Shown: in pieces, positions 43,459-53,044 of the stretch
Layout of the letters: each line of letters begins with the position of its first letter
Numbering within the stretch: the stretch's first letter is position 1
Assembly: GCF_026240945.1 (NCBI RefSeq)
Contig: NZ_JAPFPY010000014.1
Coordinates: forward strand, 1 to 64,000
From: Mycolicibacterium sp. J2
Lineage (GTDB): Bacteria > Actinomycetota > Actinomycetes > Mycobacteriales > Mycobacteriaceae
Length of the DNA: 64,000 bases
Direction of reading: 5' to 3'
The notes under the pieces: generated by a model
Told to the model about the DNA's origin: nothing
Seen by the model: the letters and a program-made list of their open reading frames with translations, nothing else
The model's database searches: none
Program-made: the position numbers and the translations under genes

Positions 43459-44540
43459 AGGATCACCACCGAGCGCAGCACCTCACCGGCGTGCATCTTG
43501 TGGAAGGCGTCCTCGATCCCGTCCAGGCCGATGCGTTCGGAGACGAACTTCTCCAGCGGCAACCGGCCTTGGCGGTACAGCGAGATGAGGGTGGGGAAGT
43601 CACGCTCGGGTAGGCAGTCGCCGTACCAGGACGACTTGAGCGCTCCGCCGCGGGAGAAGAAGTCCACCAACGGCATCTCCAAGGTCATATCCGGGGTGGG
43701 GACACCGACGAGCACCACGGTGCCGGCCAGGTCGCGGGCATAGAAGGCCTGCTTCCAAGTTTCAGGACGCCCGACCGCGTCGATCACCACGTCGGCGCCG
43801 AACCCGTCGGTCAGATCCTGGATGGTCTCGACTGGGTCGAGTTCTTTGGCGTTGATGGTGTGGGTGGCCCCGAACCCGCGGGCCCAGTCCAGTTTCCGGT
43901 TGTCGGTGTCCACGGCGATGATCGTCTTGGCCCCGACCAGGGCCGCCCCGGCGATCGCGGCATCACCCACCCCGCCGCAGCCGATCACCGCGACGGTGTC
44001 ATCACGGCCCACCGCGCCGGTGTTGATCGCCGCACCGATCCCGGCCATCACCCCGCAACCGAGCAGACCGGCCACCGCCGGGTCGGCCTCGGGATCGACC
44101 TTCGTGCACTGGCCCTGATGCACCAGGGTCTTATCGGCGAACGCCCCGATCCCTAACGCCGGGGTCAACTCCGTGCCGTCGGTCAGGGTCATCTTCTGGG
44201 TGGCGTTGAAGGTGTCGAAACACAGCTGCGGGCGGCCGCGCTTGCAGGCCCGGCATTCCCCGCACACCGCCCGCCAGTTCAGGATCACGAAATCACCAGG
44301 CGCGACATGGGTGACACCCTCGCCGACCGCTTCCACCGTGCCCGCGGCCTCATGCCCCAGCAGGAACGGGTACTCGTCGTTGATCCCGCCCTCACGGTAG
44401 GTCAGATCGGTGTGGCACACCCCGCACGCGATGATGTCGACCACCACCTCACCCGGACCCGGATCGGGGATCACAATGTCGACCAACTCGACGGGCTGCT
44501 TCTTCGACCGGGAAATCACACCGCGCACTGTCTGAGGCAT
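43455..44540 (-). CDS. mscR: Mycothiol-dependent formaldehyde dehydrogenase / S-nitrosomycothiol reductase
   Basis: A 361-residue zinc alcohol dehydrogenase of class III type. The catalytic-zinc Cys is in [16 protein letters not shown], with His in [14 protein letters not shown]. The structural zinc site is [15 protein letters not shown], and the NAD loop is [18 protein letters not shown]. It oxidises S-hydroxymethylmycothiol and reduces S-nitrosomycothiol (family knowledge: M. tuberculosis Rv2259). The length matches exactly. ATG at 44540, coupled to the MBL hydrolase gene that follows. It forms part of the organism's formaldehyde and nitrosative detoxification. Confidence 0.93.
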   Translation of the reverse strand: MPQTVRGVISRSKKQPVELVDIVIPDPGPGEVVVDIIACGVCHTDLTYREGGINDEYPFLLGHEAAGTVEAVGEGVTHVAPGDFVILNWRAVCGECRACKRGRPQLCFDTFNATQKMTLTDGTELTPALGIGAFADKTLVHQGQCTKVDPEADPAVAGLLGCGVMAGIGAAINTGAVGRDDTVAVIGCGGVGDAAIAGAALVGAKTIIAVDTDNRKLDWARGFGATHTINAKELDPVETIQDLTDGFGADVVIDAVGRPETWKQAFYARDLAGTVVLVGVPTPDMTLEMPLVDFFSRGGALKSSWYGDCLPERDFPTLISLYRQGRLPLEKFVSERIGLDGIEDAFHKMHAGEVLRSVVIL

Positions 44541-44622
44541 GCGTACAACCTAATGCCTCGGCCAAAAGATGGAATGGTGTCCATACAAATGTCCGGCGGC
44601 GCCTGGCGCGCTACCGTTGCTC

Positions 44623-45459
44623 ATGGTGTTGGTGTCAGTTGACCACGGAATCGAACTCGTCGTCGTTGCGCGCTCGGCGTACCGGCGCAGCGACTGGCGT
44701 ACCACGTACGAGACGTTCGCGCGTGTCGAGGCCGTGCAGCGGTTGGCCACCGACGACCTGGCCGCCTATGCCACCGCGGCCTGGCGGTTGGGCCACGGCC
44801 GCGAGGCCGTCCGGATCAACGAACGCGTGCACACCTTGCTGGTGCGCACCGATCCGGTGCAGGCAGCGGTCAAGGCGGCCGAACTCGGGCTGGCCTGGTC
44901 GGCCCGAGGGCATGTGGCGGTGGCCCGGAGCTGGGCTGATCGCGCCGCGTTGTTACTCCGCGAGACGGCGGAGAGCGCGGCGCACGGTTATGTCGCCTAT
45001 CTCGGTGTGGTTCTCGCGCCCGACGGCCCTGCCGCGGCCGAGTTGCGCGGCATCGCCGCACGGGTGGGCGACCCGGCCCTGACGGCCCTGGCGCGCGCCG
45101 CCGAGGGGATCACCGCGCTGGCGCGGCAGGAGTTCGCCGAGGGCTACTCCGCGCTCGACGACGCGCTGCTGCCGAAGCTGGACGAACGTGTGCCGATGGA
45201 GTGGGCGGCCGATGTCTACCGGCGCGCGCTGATGTCGGCCGCCGACGCCGACGCCGACCGACTGCGGGCCTGGTCCGAGTCCGCGTTGCGGTGGGCCGAG
45301 GCGACCGACGCCGCGACCTACCGGGCGATCGTGGACGTGCTGCGGTCCCATGCCGGCCTGGCTCCGGCGCGTGCCCGGCTCGGGGAGCTGCGCCGGGTGG
45401 TTGCGGAGGTGGACGCCGCGGTTGTCGCGCTGCTCGACGATCTGCTGGCACGGCGGTAG
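44623..45459 (+). CDS. Helical-repeat protein, TPR-like
   Basis: About 278 residues, almost entirely alpha-helical and Ala/Arg/Leu-rich. Paired helices such as YRRSDWRTTYETFARVEAV, then TDDLAAYATAAWRLG and EAVRINERVHTLLV, resemble the TPR regions of LuxR/MalT-type regulators, but no DNA-binding or ATPase domain is present. It may be a stand-alone fragment of such a regulator or an independent scaffold protein. ATG at 44623 is preferred; an in-frame start at 44569 adds a Pro-rich segment. It diverges from mscR with an 82-base gap. Confidence 0.6.
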   Translation: MVLVSVDHGIELVVVARSAYRRSDWRTTYETFARVEAVQRLATDDLAAYATAAWRLGHGREAVRINERVHTLLVRTDPVQAAVKAAELGLAWSARGHVAVARSWADRAALLLRETAESAAHGYVAYLGVVLAPDGPAAAELRGIAARVGDPALTALARAAEGITALARQEFAEGYSALDDALLPKLDERVPMEWAADVYRRALMSAADADADRLRAWSESALRWAEATDAATYRAIVDVLRSHAGLAPARARLGELRRVVAEVDAAVVALLDDLLARR

Positions 45460-45483
45460 TTCTCCCCAGCTAGATTGGCGCCC

Positions 45484-46308
45484 GTGAGCGCCCTCGATGT
45501 GCTGTCGGACTGGCCGGTCGATACCGCAGCGGCGGCGGTGATCGGGGAAGCCGGCGTGCTGGCCACCCATGGCGATATCGGGCGCGTGTTCCGGCTGGCC
45601 TCGGTGACCAAGCCGCTGGTCGCCCGCGCCGCGCAGGTGGCCGTCGAGGAGGGCGTCTTCGAACTGGACACCCCGGCGGGTCCGCCCGGCGCGACGGTCC
45701 GCCACCTCTTGGCGCACGCGTCGGGCGTGGCGATGCAGTCGGCTCAACAGATGGCGGCGCCCGGCGCCCGGCGGATCTACTCCAACTACGGCTTCACCCT
45801 GCTGGCCGCGGCGCTGCAGGACGCCGCGGGCATCGAGTTCGGCGGATATCTGCGCGAGGCGGTGTTCGAGCCGCTTGGGATGGCGGACTCCGACCTGGTC
45901 GGCGGCGCCGACGCCGCCGGGTACGGCGGCCGGTCCACCGTCTCCGACCTCAGCGCTTTCGCCGGTGAACTGCTGCGCCCGAGGTTGGTCTCGCCGCAGC
46001 TGCACGCCCAGGCGGTGTCGGTGCAGTTCCCCGGCCTGGCCGGGGTGCTGCCCGGGTTCGGTTCGCAGCGCCCGAACGACTGGGGGCTGGGTTTCGAGAT
46101 CAGGGACGGCAAGTCCCCGCATTGGACGGGCGCACTCAACTCGCCGCGCACCTTCGGGCATTTCGGCCAGTCAGGGACGTTTCTGTGGGTCGATCCGGTC
46201 GCTGACGTGGCGCTCGTGGTGCTGACCGACCGAGATTTCGGGGAGTGGACGTATCCGCTGTGGCCGGCGATCTCTGATGAGGTCCTGAGAGAATTCGGCG
46301 CAGACTAG
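45484..46308 (+). CDS. Beta-lactamase-family serine hydrolase
   Basis: 274 residues without a clear signal peptide. The catalytic triad of the penicillin-binding-protein fold is visible: SVTK (Ser40-Lys43) in FRLASVTKPLVA, YSN at 99-101 in RRIYSNYGFTLL, and a HxG-type HFGQSGTFLWVDP near the C-terminus. Such proteins are class C-like esterases or peptidases. GTG at 45484 is chosen; a TTG three codons earlier is also open. It starts 24 bases after the helical-repeat gene and is probably co-transcribed. Confidence 0.82.
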   Translation: MSALDVLSDWPVDTAAAAVIGEAGVLATHGDIGRVFRLASVTKPLVARAAQVAVEEGVFELDTPAGPPGATVRHLLAHASGVAMQSAQQMAAPGARRIYSNYGFTLLAAALQDAAGIEFGGYLREAVFEPLGMADSDLVGGADAAGYGGRSTVSDLSAFAGELLRPRLVSPQLHAQAVSVQFPGLAGVLPGFGSQRPNDWGLGFEIRDGKSPHWTGALNSPRTFGHFGQSGTFLWVDPVADVALVVLTDRDFGEWTYPLWPAISDEVLREFGAD

Positions 46309-46418
46309 CGCAACACTGGTCCCACAAGGCACAATAGACACGCACGAAACAACTGCATCTATTCGGTAACGCCAGGTCGTTGGGGAAGACGTCCCTCGTG
46401 GAGCCGAAGGAGCAGATG

Positions 46419-46931
46419 ATGCGTGCGTTGAACCAGTTCGCCGATGCGACGACTGGCGTGGTTTACGTTCACGCCTCGCCCGCGGCGGTATGCCCACACG
46501 TGGAGTGGGCGCTTTCGTCGACCCTGTCGGCGCGGGCGAACCTGAAATGGACGCCCCAACCGGCCATGCCGGGGCAGCTGCGTGCTGTCACGAATTGGGT
46601 CGGGCCGGTCGGCACCGGCGCGCAGCTGGCCAACGCGCTGCGTTCGTGGTCGGTGCTGCGCTTCGAGGTGACCGAGGACCCCAGTGAGGGCGTGGACGGT
46701 CACCGGTGGTGTCACACCCCGCAGCTGGGTCTGTGGAGCGGAGCGATGAGCGCCAACGGTGACGTGATGGTCGGCGAGCAGCGGCTGCGCACCCTGATGG
46801 CCTCGGGCGCGGACACGCTCGCCGCCGAGTTGGACACGGTGCTGGGCACCGCCTGGGACGAGTCGCTGGAGCCTTACCGCGGTGGCGGCGACACCGGAGA
46901 GATGACCTGGCTCAACAGGGGTGTCGGCTAG
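46419..46931 (+). CDS. DUF3145 protein
   Basis: 170 residues. The conserved N-terminus NQFADATTGVVYVHASPAAV and the following CPHVEWALSSTLSARANL identify the actinobacterial DUF3145 family (function unknown; one domain, no signal peptide). RWCHTPQLGLWSGAMSANGD and TAWDESLEPYRGG are also typical. AAGGAG sits six bases before the second of two adjacent ATGs (46419), which is chosen. The last 20 bases overlap the convergent monooxygenase gene. Confidence 0.85.
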   Translation: MRALNQFADATTGVVYVHASPAAVCPHVEWALSSTLSARANLKWTPQPAMPGQLRAVTNWVGPVGTGAQLANALRSWSVLRFEVTEDPSEGVDGHRWCHTPQLGLWSGAMSANGDVMVGEQRLRTLMASGADTLAAELDTVLGTAWDESLEPYRGGGDTGEMTWLNRGVG

Positions 46932-48375
46932 TCACCCGGTAGTGGGCCGGGTCGGGCTCGGCCAGCATCCGGGTGAGCGTGGCGCGGTCGAACGGCCACA
47001 GGTCGACGGTGCCGTCCTCGGTGCGATACCAGGAGTTGCAGCCGGTGTTCCACACCGTCGGGCCGAGGGCCTCGGCCACCGCGGCGTTGAATTCGGTGGT
47101 GGCCTCGTCGGTGACCTCCACCTCGTCGATCTCTCCGTCACGAAACCGCTTGAGCCAGTGCACGATATAGCGTGCGGTGGCCTCGGCCGAGTACTGCAGC
47201 GGGATCGACCCGGTGGGGGAGTTCGGACCGAGCACCGTGAACAGGTTCGGAAAGCCCGGAATGGCGGTCATCCGGTAGGCGCGTGGCCCCTTCACCCAGG
47301 CTTCGTCGAGCGTGACGCCGCCCCGGCCGACGATCGACATCGGCCGCATGTAGTTGTGTGCGTGGAAACCGGTGGCCAGCACCACCATGTCGACGTCGTG
47401 CTGGGTGCCATCGGCGGTTCTGATACCGGTCGCGGTCATCTCGGTGATCGGTTCGGTGACCAGCCGCACGTTGGGCCGGGTGATGGCACGGTAGTAGCTG
47501 CCCGAAACCACTTGGCGTTTGCACAGTGGCTGATAGTCGGGTGTCAGTTTCGCGCGCAAGTCTGGATCGCGGATCTGCGCCCGCAGGCTCAGTCGGGCAT
47601 AGGCCTGTACCATGCCGCGTCGCCAGGACGGTGTGGTGACGACGTCGGCGAGGATGTTCGACATCCACTGCAGGCGGTCGAAGGCGAACGCGTGCAGGGC
47701 CGGCCAGCGCCGTAACGCCGCCGACAGCGCGCGCGGTTGGCGCAGCCACATCGGCGCCCACAGAATCCATTGCGGTGACCTGGCGAAGTGCAGCACCGTT
47801 TGGGCCCCGGGCTGCAGCGCCGAAACGACCTGCACCCCGGTCGATCCCGTGCCGATCACCGCGATACGCCGGCCGTTGGTGGGCACGCCAGGGTCCCACT
47901 GCGCGGTGTGCAGCACGGGTCCCCGGAAGCGATCCATGCCGGGGATGTCCGGAACGAACGGGTGGTGCAGGACGCCGGTGGCGCAGACCACGAAATCGGC
48001 GGTCAGAGTGTCGCCGCCCGCGGTACTCAGGGTCCAGCCGCCGTCGCCGTACCGGGCCGCGGTAATTTCGGTGTTCAGTCGCAGATGCGGTGTCAGGCCG
48101 AGACGGTCGACGACGTCGCGGTGGTAACGCTGGATATCGGCGCCGGAGGCCCACAGGTGGCTCCAGTCCGGCTTCGGCGCGAACCCGAATTGATAGATCT
48201 GCGATGGCACATCGCAGGTGAGCCCGGGATAGCGGTTCCAATGCCAGACACCGCCGACGTCGGATCCCTTCTCCACCATGGTGAAATCGGTGAAGCCGGC
48301 CTGCCGGAACGTGTGGGCGGCGGCGATGCCGGCCATCCCGGCGCCGATGATGACGATCCGCACGGCGCGCGTCAT
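46912..48375 (-). CDS. Baeyer-Villiger-type flavin monooxygenase
   Basis: 487 residues. It has an FAD loop (VIIGAGMAGIAAAHTFRQAG), GGVWHWNRYPGLTCDVPS, the Baeyer-Villiger fingerprint FRGPVLHTAQWD (FxGxxxHxxxW), the NADP loop IAVIGTGSTGVQVVSAL, and ATGFHAHNYMRP plus FTVLGPNSPTG late in the protein. It inserts oxygen next to a ketone or oxidises a heteroatom using NADPH. Mycobacteria have many such enzymes (EthA is one). ATG at 48375 has GGAGGG ten bases upstream. It follows dagK by 64 bases on the same strand. Confidence 0.88.
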   Translation of the reverse strand: MTRAVRIVIIGAGMAGIAAAHTFRQAGFTDFTMVEKGSDVGGVWHWNRYPGLTCDVPSQIYQFGFAPKPDWSHLWASGADIQRYHRDVVDRLGLTPHLRLNTEITAARYGDGGWTLSTAGGDTLTADFVVCATGVLHHPFVPDIPGMDRFRGPVLHTAQWDPGVPTNGRRIAVIGTGSTGVQVVSALQPGAQTVLHFARSPQWILWAPMWLRQPRALSAALRRWPALHAFAFDRLQWMSNILADVVTTPSWRRGMVQAYARLSLRAQIRDPDLRAKLTPDYQPLCKRQVVSGSYYRAITRPNVRLVTEPITEMTATGIRTADGTQHDVDMVVLATGFHAHNYMRPMSIVGRGGVTLDEAWVKGPRAYRMTAIPGFPNLFTVLGPNSPTGSIPLQYSAEATARYIVHWLKRFRDGEIDEVEVTDEATTEFNAAVAEALGPTVWNTGCNSWYRTEDGTVDLWPFDRATLTRMLAEPDPAHYRVTSRHPC

Positions 48376-48439
48376 GATGTGTGCTCCCTCCGTCACCATG
48401 CTGGGCGCCATCGGTTCCGCGCCGCGCAAGTAGCCGAAA

Positions 48440-49330
48440 TTACTTGCTCAACAACCTCAACGCACCGGGCACCGCCGAGACCGTCACCGGCAGCGGGCAG
48501 GCGAACTCGCCGTCGGCATAGGCGTTGAGGCCGGGGGAGTCGACGACGACCCGCGTCGCCCGCTTGGTGGTCACCTCCGGCAGGTTGACGTGCGTGCCCT
48601 TGAACACCGTGGGGAACAGCCGGATCAGCTTGCTGCGCGACGCCGAATGCACCATCGTCACGTCGAGCAGGCCATCGGTCGGGTCGGCGCCGGGGCAGAT
48701 CAGCATGCCGCCGCCGTAACTGCGGGTATTGCCTAACGCGGCCAGCGTGATCTCGGTGGCCATCTCAGGCTCGTCGTCGAACGTCAGCCGGAAGGGCAGC
48801 AACCGCAATTTGGACAGCTCGGCGACCATGGCGACGTTGTACCGCATCCGCCCGTGCGGCCAGCGCATCCGGTTGGTGCGATCGCTGACCAGTGAATCGA
48901 ACCCGGCAGCCATCACCGTGCCGAACCATGTGACCGCTCCGTTGGCGTCGACGATGCGGCCCAGGTCGACGGTCTGGCTGCGGCCGTCGACCACCACGTC
49001 GGCCGCAGCCTCGGGATCTCCGGTGGGAATCCCGAATTGCCGGGCATGATCGTTACCGGTGCCGGCGGGGATGATGCCCAGCGGGACATCCCCCAGCGCC
49101 AGTGCCTGCAATGCCACCGAGATGATGCCGTCGCCGCCGACCACCACCAGGGCATCGGTGCCGCGCGCGAGTTCTTCGTCGACCAGCCGGCGGGCTTGTG
49201 CGGCATCGGCGCCGACCACCTCGCACACGTCGATCCCACGCTGCTGGAAGCGCGCGATGGCCCGCTCGGCGGCGTGCGGTGCGTTGCCATGCCCGGATGC
49301 GGGGTTGGTCAGGACCGAGATCCGCTTCAC
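48440..49330 (-). CDS. dagK: Diacylglycerol/lipid kinase (Rv2252-like)
   Basis: 296 residues. The DagK fold opens with RISVLTNPASGHGN; the nucleotide site GGDG is at 65-68 in VVVGGDGIISVALQAL, followed by LGIIPAGTGNDHARQFGIP. The C-terminal beta domain has YADGEFACPLPV. It phosphorylates diacylglycerol, a step in phosphatidylinositol-mannoside synthesis in M. tuberculosis (family knowledge). Its ATG overlaps the stop of the flavoprotein gene by four bases, matching the Rv2251-Rv2252 order. Confidence 0.88.
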   Translation of the reverse strand: MKRISVLTNPASGHGNAPHAAERAIARFQQRGIDVCEVVGADAAQARRLVDEELARGTDALVVVGGDGIISVALQALALGDVPLGIIPAGTGNDHARQFGIPTGDPEAAADVVVDGRSQTVDLGRIVDANGAVTWFGTVMAAGFDSLVSDRTNRMRWPHGRMRYNVAMVAELSKLRLLPFRLTFDDEPEMATEITLAALGNTRSYGGGMLICPGADPTDGLLDVTMVHSASRSKLIRLFPTVFKGTHVNLPEVTTKRATRVVVDSPGLNAYADGEFACPLPVTVSAVPGALRLLSK

Positions 49331-50940
49331 GGAATCAGCTTGCCGGGGTTGAGGATTCCGGTGGGGTCGAGGACGGCCTTCACCGCGCGCAACACCTCGA
49401 CGCCCAGGTCACCGATCTCGGCGCGCATCCACGGCCGGTGGTCGGCGCCGACCGCATGGTGATGGGTGATGGTCGCCCCGGTGCGCACCATGGCCTCCGA
49501 CGCGGCGGCCTTGGCCGTGTTCCATTGGTCGATCGGGTTGCCGCGCTGGGCGGCCACCACGGTGAAGTACAACGACGCGCCGGTGGGATACACGTGCGAA
49601 ATGTGGCACATCACCAGCGCCTGCGTGCCGGATTCGGCGAGGGAGTCGGTCAGCGCCGTGGTCACGGCTGCCTTGACAGCGGCGATGTTCGACCATGACG
49701 TCGCGGTTTCCAGTGTCTCGCACAGTGCTCCGGCCGTCAGCAGTGCGTCTCGCAGGTAGGGTGCGCCGAACCGGCCGTGTTCCCACGCCCGCGCCGGCGC
49801 CTCGCCCAGCGACGTGCCGCCGTGGGCGGTCAATACGGCGGCGGTCTCGGCGTGCCGGCTCGCGGTGTGTGCGGCCGACCCTTCGAACGCGGTGATCGCC
49901 AGGCACCCGCCGGTGATGCTCTGCTCACCGATGCTCTCGGTGGTGGCCAGGTTGATCCCGGTCTCCACTTCGTCGGAGAGCCGGATCACCGTGGGGCCGG
50001 TGCCGGTCTGGGTGACGGCCCGCAGTGCGGCGGCGCCGGTCGGGAAATCGGGGAATGACCAGGCCTCGTAGCGGGTCGATTCCGGGACCGGGTGCACGCG
50101 CACCCGCACGGCGGTGATCACGCCGAACACCCCCTCGGACCCCATCAGCAGCTGCCGCAGATCGGGTCCGGCCGCCGACGCCGGCGCACGGCCCAGATCG
50201 AGGATCCCGGCCGGCGTGACGGCGCGCAGGCCGCGGACCATATCGTCGAAGCGGCCGTAGCCGGCGGAATCCTGCCCCGACGACCGGGTGGCCGCGAAAC
50301 CGCCGATGGTGGCGAACTGGAAGCTCTGCGGGAAATGGCCGAGTGAGAAGCCCTTCTCGCCCAACAGGCGCTCGGCGTCGGGGCCCGTAACCCCGGCCTG
50401 GAGTACGGCTTCACCGGACACCTCGTCGAGGTGCAGCAGTCGGTTCAGGCGGCGCAGGTCCAGCGACACGACCGCGGTGCAGTCACCGCGCGCCGGGTCC
50501 AGCCCGCCGACCACGCTGGTGCCCCCGCCGAATGGGACGACGGCGATCCGGTGCTCGCCGCAGGCCGCCAGGATGGCGGCGATCTCGTCCTCGGTGCCGG
50601 GCAGCAGCACTGCGTCGGGCGCGTCCTGCGCGCCGGTATCCTTGCGCCGCAACAGATCCAGCGTCGACTTGCCGCCGGACCGTAGCAGCCGGTCGAGGTC
50701 GTCGACACGACAGTGCTCGGCGCCGACGATGTCGGCCAACGCGTCGCGCGCGGTGTCGGAGAGCCGTGACGGTTGCAGTGTCACCTGTTCGGCGGTGATG
50801 TCGGGGCTGCCGGACCCGTCGATACCCAACGCCTGCTTGAGCAGGGTGCGGATGCCGTCGGACAGCGGCTTGGCCGCCGCGGGATCACCCCAGGCGTTCC
50901 ATTTCATCGGGGGCAAGAGGGTCACGTCCGATCCAGTCAT
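49327..50940 (-). CDS. FAD-linked oxidase resembling alkyl-DHAP synthase (Rv2251-like)
   Basis: 537 residues of the PCMH/VAO flavoprotein superfamily. The FAD segment is VVPFGGGTSVVGGLDPARGD, followed by GHFPQSFQFATIGGFAATRSSGQDS in the style of alkyldihydroxyacetonephosphate synthases. HITHHHAVG, with its His cluster near the C-terminus (ATITHHHAVGADHR), matches the AGPS active-site His region. It is likely involved in ether-lipid or lactate-type chemistry, unproven. The ATG at 50940 lies behind a possible leaderless promoter; ATG 50907 (MKWNAWGDP) is an alternative. Confidence 0.85.
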   Translation of the reverse strand: MTGSDVTLLPPMKWNAWGDPAAAKPLSDGIRTLLKQALGIDGSGSPDITAEQVTLQPSRLSDTARDALADIVGAEHCRVDDLDRLLRSGGKSTLDLLRRKDTGAQDAPDAVLLPGTEDEIAAILAACGEHRIAVVPFGGGTSVVGGLDPARGDCTAVVSLDLRRLNRLLHLDEVSGEAVLQAGVTGPDAERLLGEKGFSLGHFPQSFQFATIGGFAATRSSGQDSAGYGRFDDMVRGLRAVTPAGILDLGRAPASAAGPDLRQLLMGSEGVFGVITAVRVRVHPVPESTRYEAWSFPDFPTGAAALRAVTQTGTGPTVIRLSDEVETGINLATTESIGEQSITGGCLAITAFEGSAAHTASRHAETAAVLTAHGGTSLGEAPARAWEHGRFGAPYLRDALLTAGALCETLETATSWSNIAAVKAAVTTALTDSLAESGTQALVMCHISHVYPTGASLYFTVVAAQRGNPIDQWNTAKAAASEAMVRTGATITHHHAVGADHRPWMRAEIGDLGVEVLRAVKAVLDPTGILNPGKLIP

Positions 50941-50957
50941 GCGTTACAGTATTACAT
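50941..50957. promoter_or_regulatory. 17-bp divergent promoter between flavoprotein and TetR genes
   Basis: The two ATGs are 17 bases apart. On the plus strand TACAGT is followed by seven bases to ATG; on the minus strand TAATAC (or TACTGT) is followed by eight (or five) bases to ATG. Neither gene has a ribosome site. Both could thus be leaderless, with overlapping -10 elements in one near-palindrome. Confidence 0.5.
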
Positions 50958-51533
50958 ATGGTGTCAATCAGTAACGAAGGCGCTCTCGAGGATCGAATCC
51001 TCGACGCGGCCGCGAGCTGCGTGCTGGCCTACGGGATCGACCGGGTGACGCTGACCGAGATCGCCCGCCGCGCCGGCGTGAGTCGTCCGACGGTGTACCG
51101 GCGCTGGCCCGACACCCGCTCGATCCTGGCTGCGTTGCTGACCGCCCGGATTGTCCGAGTGCTGACTGAGGTGGGGGAGCGCGGCGACGGGCGGGCGGCC
51201 CTGGTGCAGCGCATGGTCGCGGTGGCCGAACGGCTGCGCCACGACGACATCGTGATGTCGGTGCTGCACACCGCGCCGGACCTGGCCATGGTGTACATCG
51301 CCGAGCGGTTGGGCACCAGTCAACAGGTCCTGATCGACGCGCTGGCCGGTCAGCTCAAGCTCGCTCAGGAGCACGGCAGTGTGCGGCCCGGTGACCCGCG
51401 GCAGCTGGCCGCCATGTGCCTGTTGATCACCCAGTCGGCGGTGCAGTCCGCACAGATGGTTGCGCCCATCCTCGACGCCGACGCCCTGGCTGTCGAACTC
51501 GACAACGCGCTGAACGGATACCTCAAACCATGA
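50958..51533 (+). CDS. TetR-family regulator (Rv2250c-like)
   Basis: 191 residues. The helix-turn-helix reads EDRILDAAASCVLAYGIDRV, then IARRAGVSRPTVYRRWPDTR, with the YRRW variant of the recognition helix. The C-terminal part has HTAPDLAMVYIAERLGTSQQ. The ATG has no ribosome site; a leaderless start is likely. Its stop overlaps the glpD1 ATG (ATGA), so it is translated with glpD1, and it faces the flavoprotein operon, as in M. tuberculosis. Confidence 0.88.
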   Translation: MVSISNEGALEDRILDAAASCVLAYGIDRVTLTEIARRAGVSRPTVYRRWPDTRSILAALLTARIVRVLTEVGERGDGRAALVQRMVAVAERLRHDDIVMSVLHTAPDLAMVYIAERLGTSQQVLIDALAGQLKLAQEHGSVRPGDPRQLAAMCLLITQSAVQSAQMVAPILDADALAVELDNALNGYLKP

Positions 51534-53044
51534 CGACTGCCCTCAATGTTGCCCGTCGGCGACGCGAACTCGCCGCGCTGGCCGACGCCGGCCGAGTCGA
51601 CATCATCGTGATCGGCGGCGGTATCACCGGGGCCGGCATCGCGCTGGACGCGGCCAGCCGGGGTCTGTCCGTCGCGCTGGTCGAGAAGCACGACCTGGCC
51701 TTCGGGACCAGCCGGTGGAGCTCCAAACTGGTGCACGGCGGGCTGCGATACCTGGCCACCGGCAATGTCGGCATCGCCCGGCGCAGCGCGATCGAACGCG
51801 GAATCCTCATGTCGCGCAACGCTCCTCATCTGGTGAAGCCCATGCCCCAACTGGTACCGCTGCTGCCGTCGATGAGCCGGCCCGCACGCGCGTTGGTGCG
51901 CACCGGCTTCGCCGCCGGGGACGGGCTGCGCAAACTGGCCGGCACCCCGGCCACCGTCCTGCCGAGGTCACGCCGGGTGGATGCCGCCCGCGCGATCACG
52001 CTGGCGCCCACCGTGCGCCGCGCCGGCCTGGATGGCGGATTCCTGGCCTATGACGGGCAATTGATCGACGATGCCCGCCTGGTCACCGCGGTGGCGCGCA
52101 CCGCTGCCGGGCACGGGGCGGTCATCCTCACCCGAGTGGCGGCGTCGGCGGCTACCGGCACCACGGTCACGCTGACCGACGAACTGACCGGGGAATCCTT
52201 CGGTGTCACCGCGCGGGCCGTCATCAACGCGGCCGGGGTCTGGGCGGGTGAGGTGGATCCCTCGATCAGGCTGCGGCCCAGCCGCGGCACCCACCTGGTG
52301 TTCGACGCGGCAGCCTTCGGCAATCCCACTGCGGCGCTGACGATCCCGATTCCCGGTGAGGTGAACCGCTTCGTGTTCGCGATGCCCGAGCAGCTGGGCC
52401 GGGTGTACCTGGGGCTCACCGACGAAGAGGCGCCGGGCCCGATACCCGATGTGCCGCAGGCGACCCCGCAGGAGGTGGCGTTCCTGTTGGACACCGTGAA
52501 CACCGCACTTCAGACCGAACTGGGCCCCGGTGACGTGCGCGGCGCCTACGCGGGACTGCGACCGCTGATCGACACCGGAACCGGGAGGACCGCCGACGTG
52601 TCCCGGGAACACGCCGTCACCGAGTCACCGTCAGGGGTGCTCAGCGTCATCGGCGGCAAACTCACCGAGTACCGCTACATGGCCGAGGACGTGCTGGACC
52701 GAGCCATCGCCCTGCGCGGGATCACCGCGGCGCGCTGCCGCAGCCGCAACCTCCCGCTGGTCGGAGCGACCCGGGAAACCATTGCGGGACTGCCCGATTC
52801 GCTGGTGGCGCGGTACGGCGCCGAGGCCGTGCAGGTGCTTGCCGGGGCCAACTGTGCGCGCTCTGCCGAGCCTGTCGCCGACGGTATCGACGTGCTGCGC
52901 GCGGAGTTCGAGTTCGCCGTCACCCACGAGGGGGCGATGACCGCCGAGGACCTCCTGGATCGGCGGACCCGCATCGGGCTGGTGGCCGACGACCGGGCGC
53001 GGGTAGCCGAGGTGGCCGCGGAGTTCGTCGCCGAGGTGCACTAG
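51530..53044 (+). CDS. glpD1: Glycerol-3-phosphate dehydrogenase, FAD-dependent
   Basis: A 504-residue membrane-associated flavoenzyme that oxidises glycerol-3-phosphate to DHAP and feeds electrons to quinone. Motifs: DIIVIGGGITGAGIALDAASRG, FGTSRWSSKLVHGGLRYL and GVLSVIGGKLTEYRYMAED, all standard for GlpD. The C-terminal DAO_C domain ends in RVAEVAAEFVAEVH. ATG at 51530 overlaps the tetR stop. Its own stop overlaps the convergent DHFR-like gene by four bases. It corresponds to Rv2249c by neighbourhood. Confidence 0.92.
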   Translation: MTTALNVARRRRELAALADAGRVDIIVIGGGITGAGIALDAASRGLSVALVEKHDLAFGTSRWSSKLVHGGLRYLATGNVGIARRSAIERGILMSRNAPHLVKPMPQLVPLLPSMSRPARALVRTGFAAGDGLRKLAGTPATVLPRSRRVDAARAITLAPTVRRAGLDGGFLAYDGQLIDDARLVTAVARTAAGHGAVILTRVAASAATGTTVTLTDELTGESFGVTARAVINAAGVWAGEVDPSIRLRPSRGTHLVFDAAAFGNPTAALTIPIPGEVNRFVFAMPEQLGRVYLGLTDEEAPGPIPDVPQATPQEVAFLLDTVNTALQTELGPGDVRGAYAGLRPLIDTGTGRTADVSREHAVTESPSGVLSVIGGKLTEYRYMAEDVLDRAIALRGITAARCRSRNLPLVGATRETIAGLPDSLVARYGAEAVQVLAGANCARSAEPVADGIDVLRAEFEFAVTHEGAMTAEDLLDRRTRIGLVADDRARVAEVAAEFVAEVH

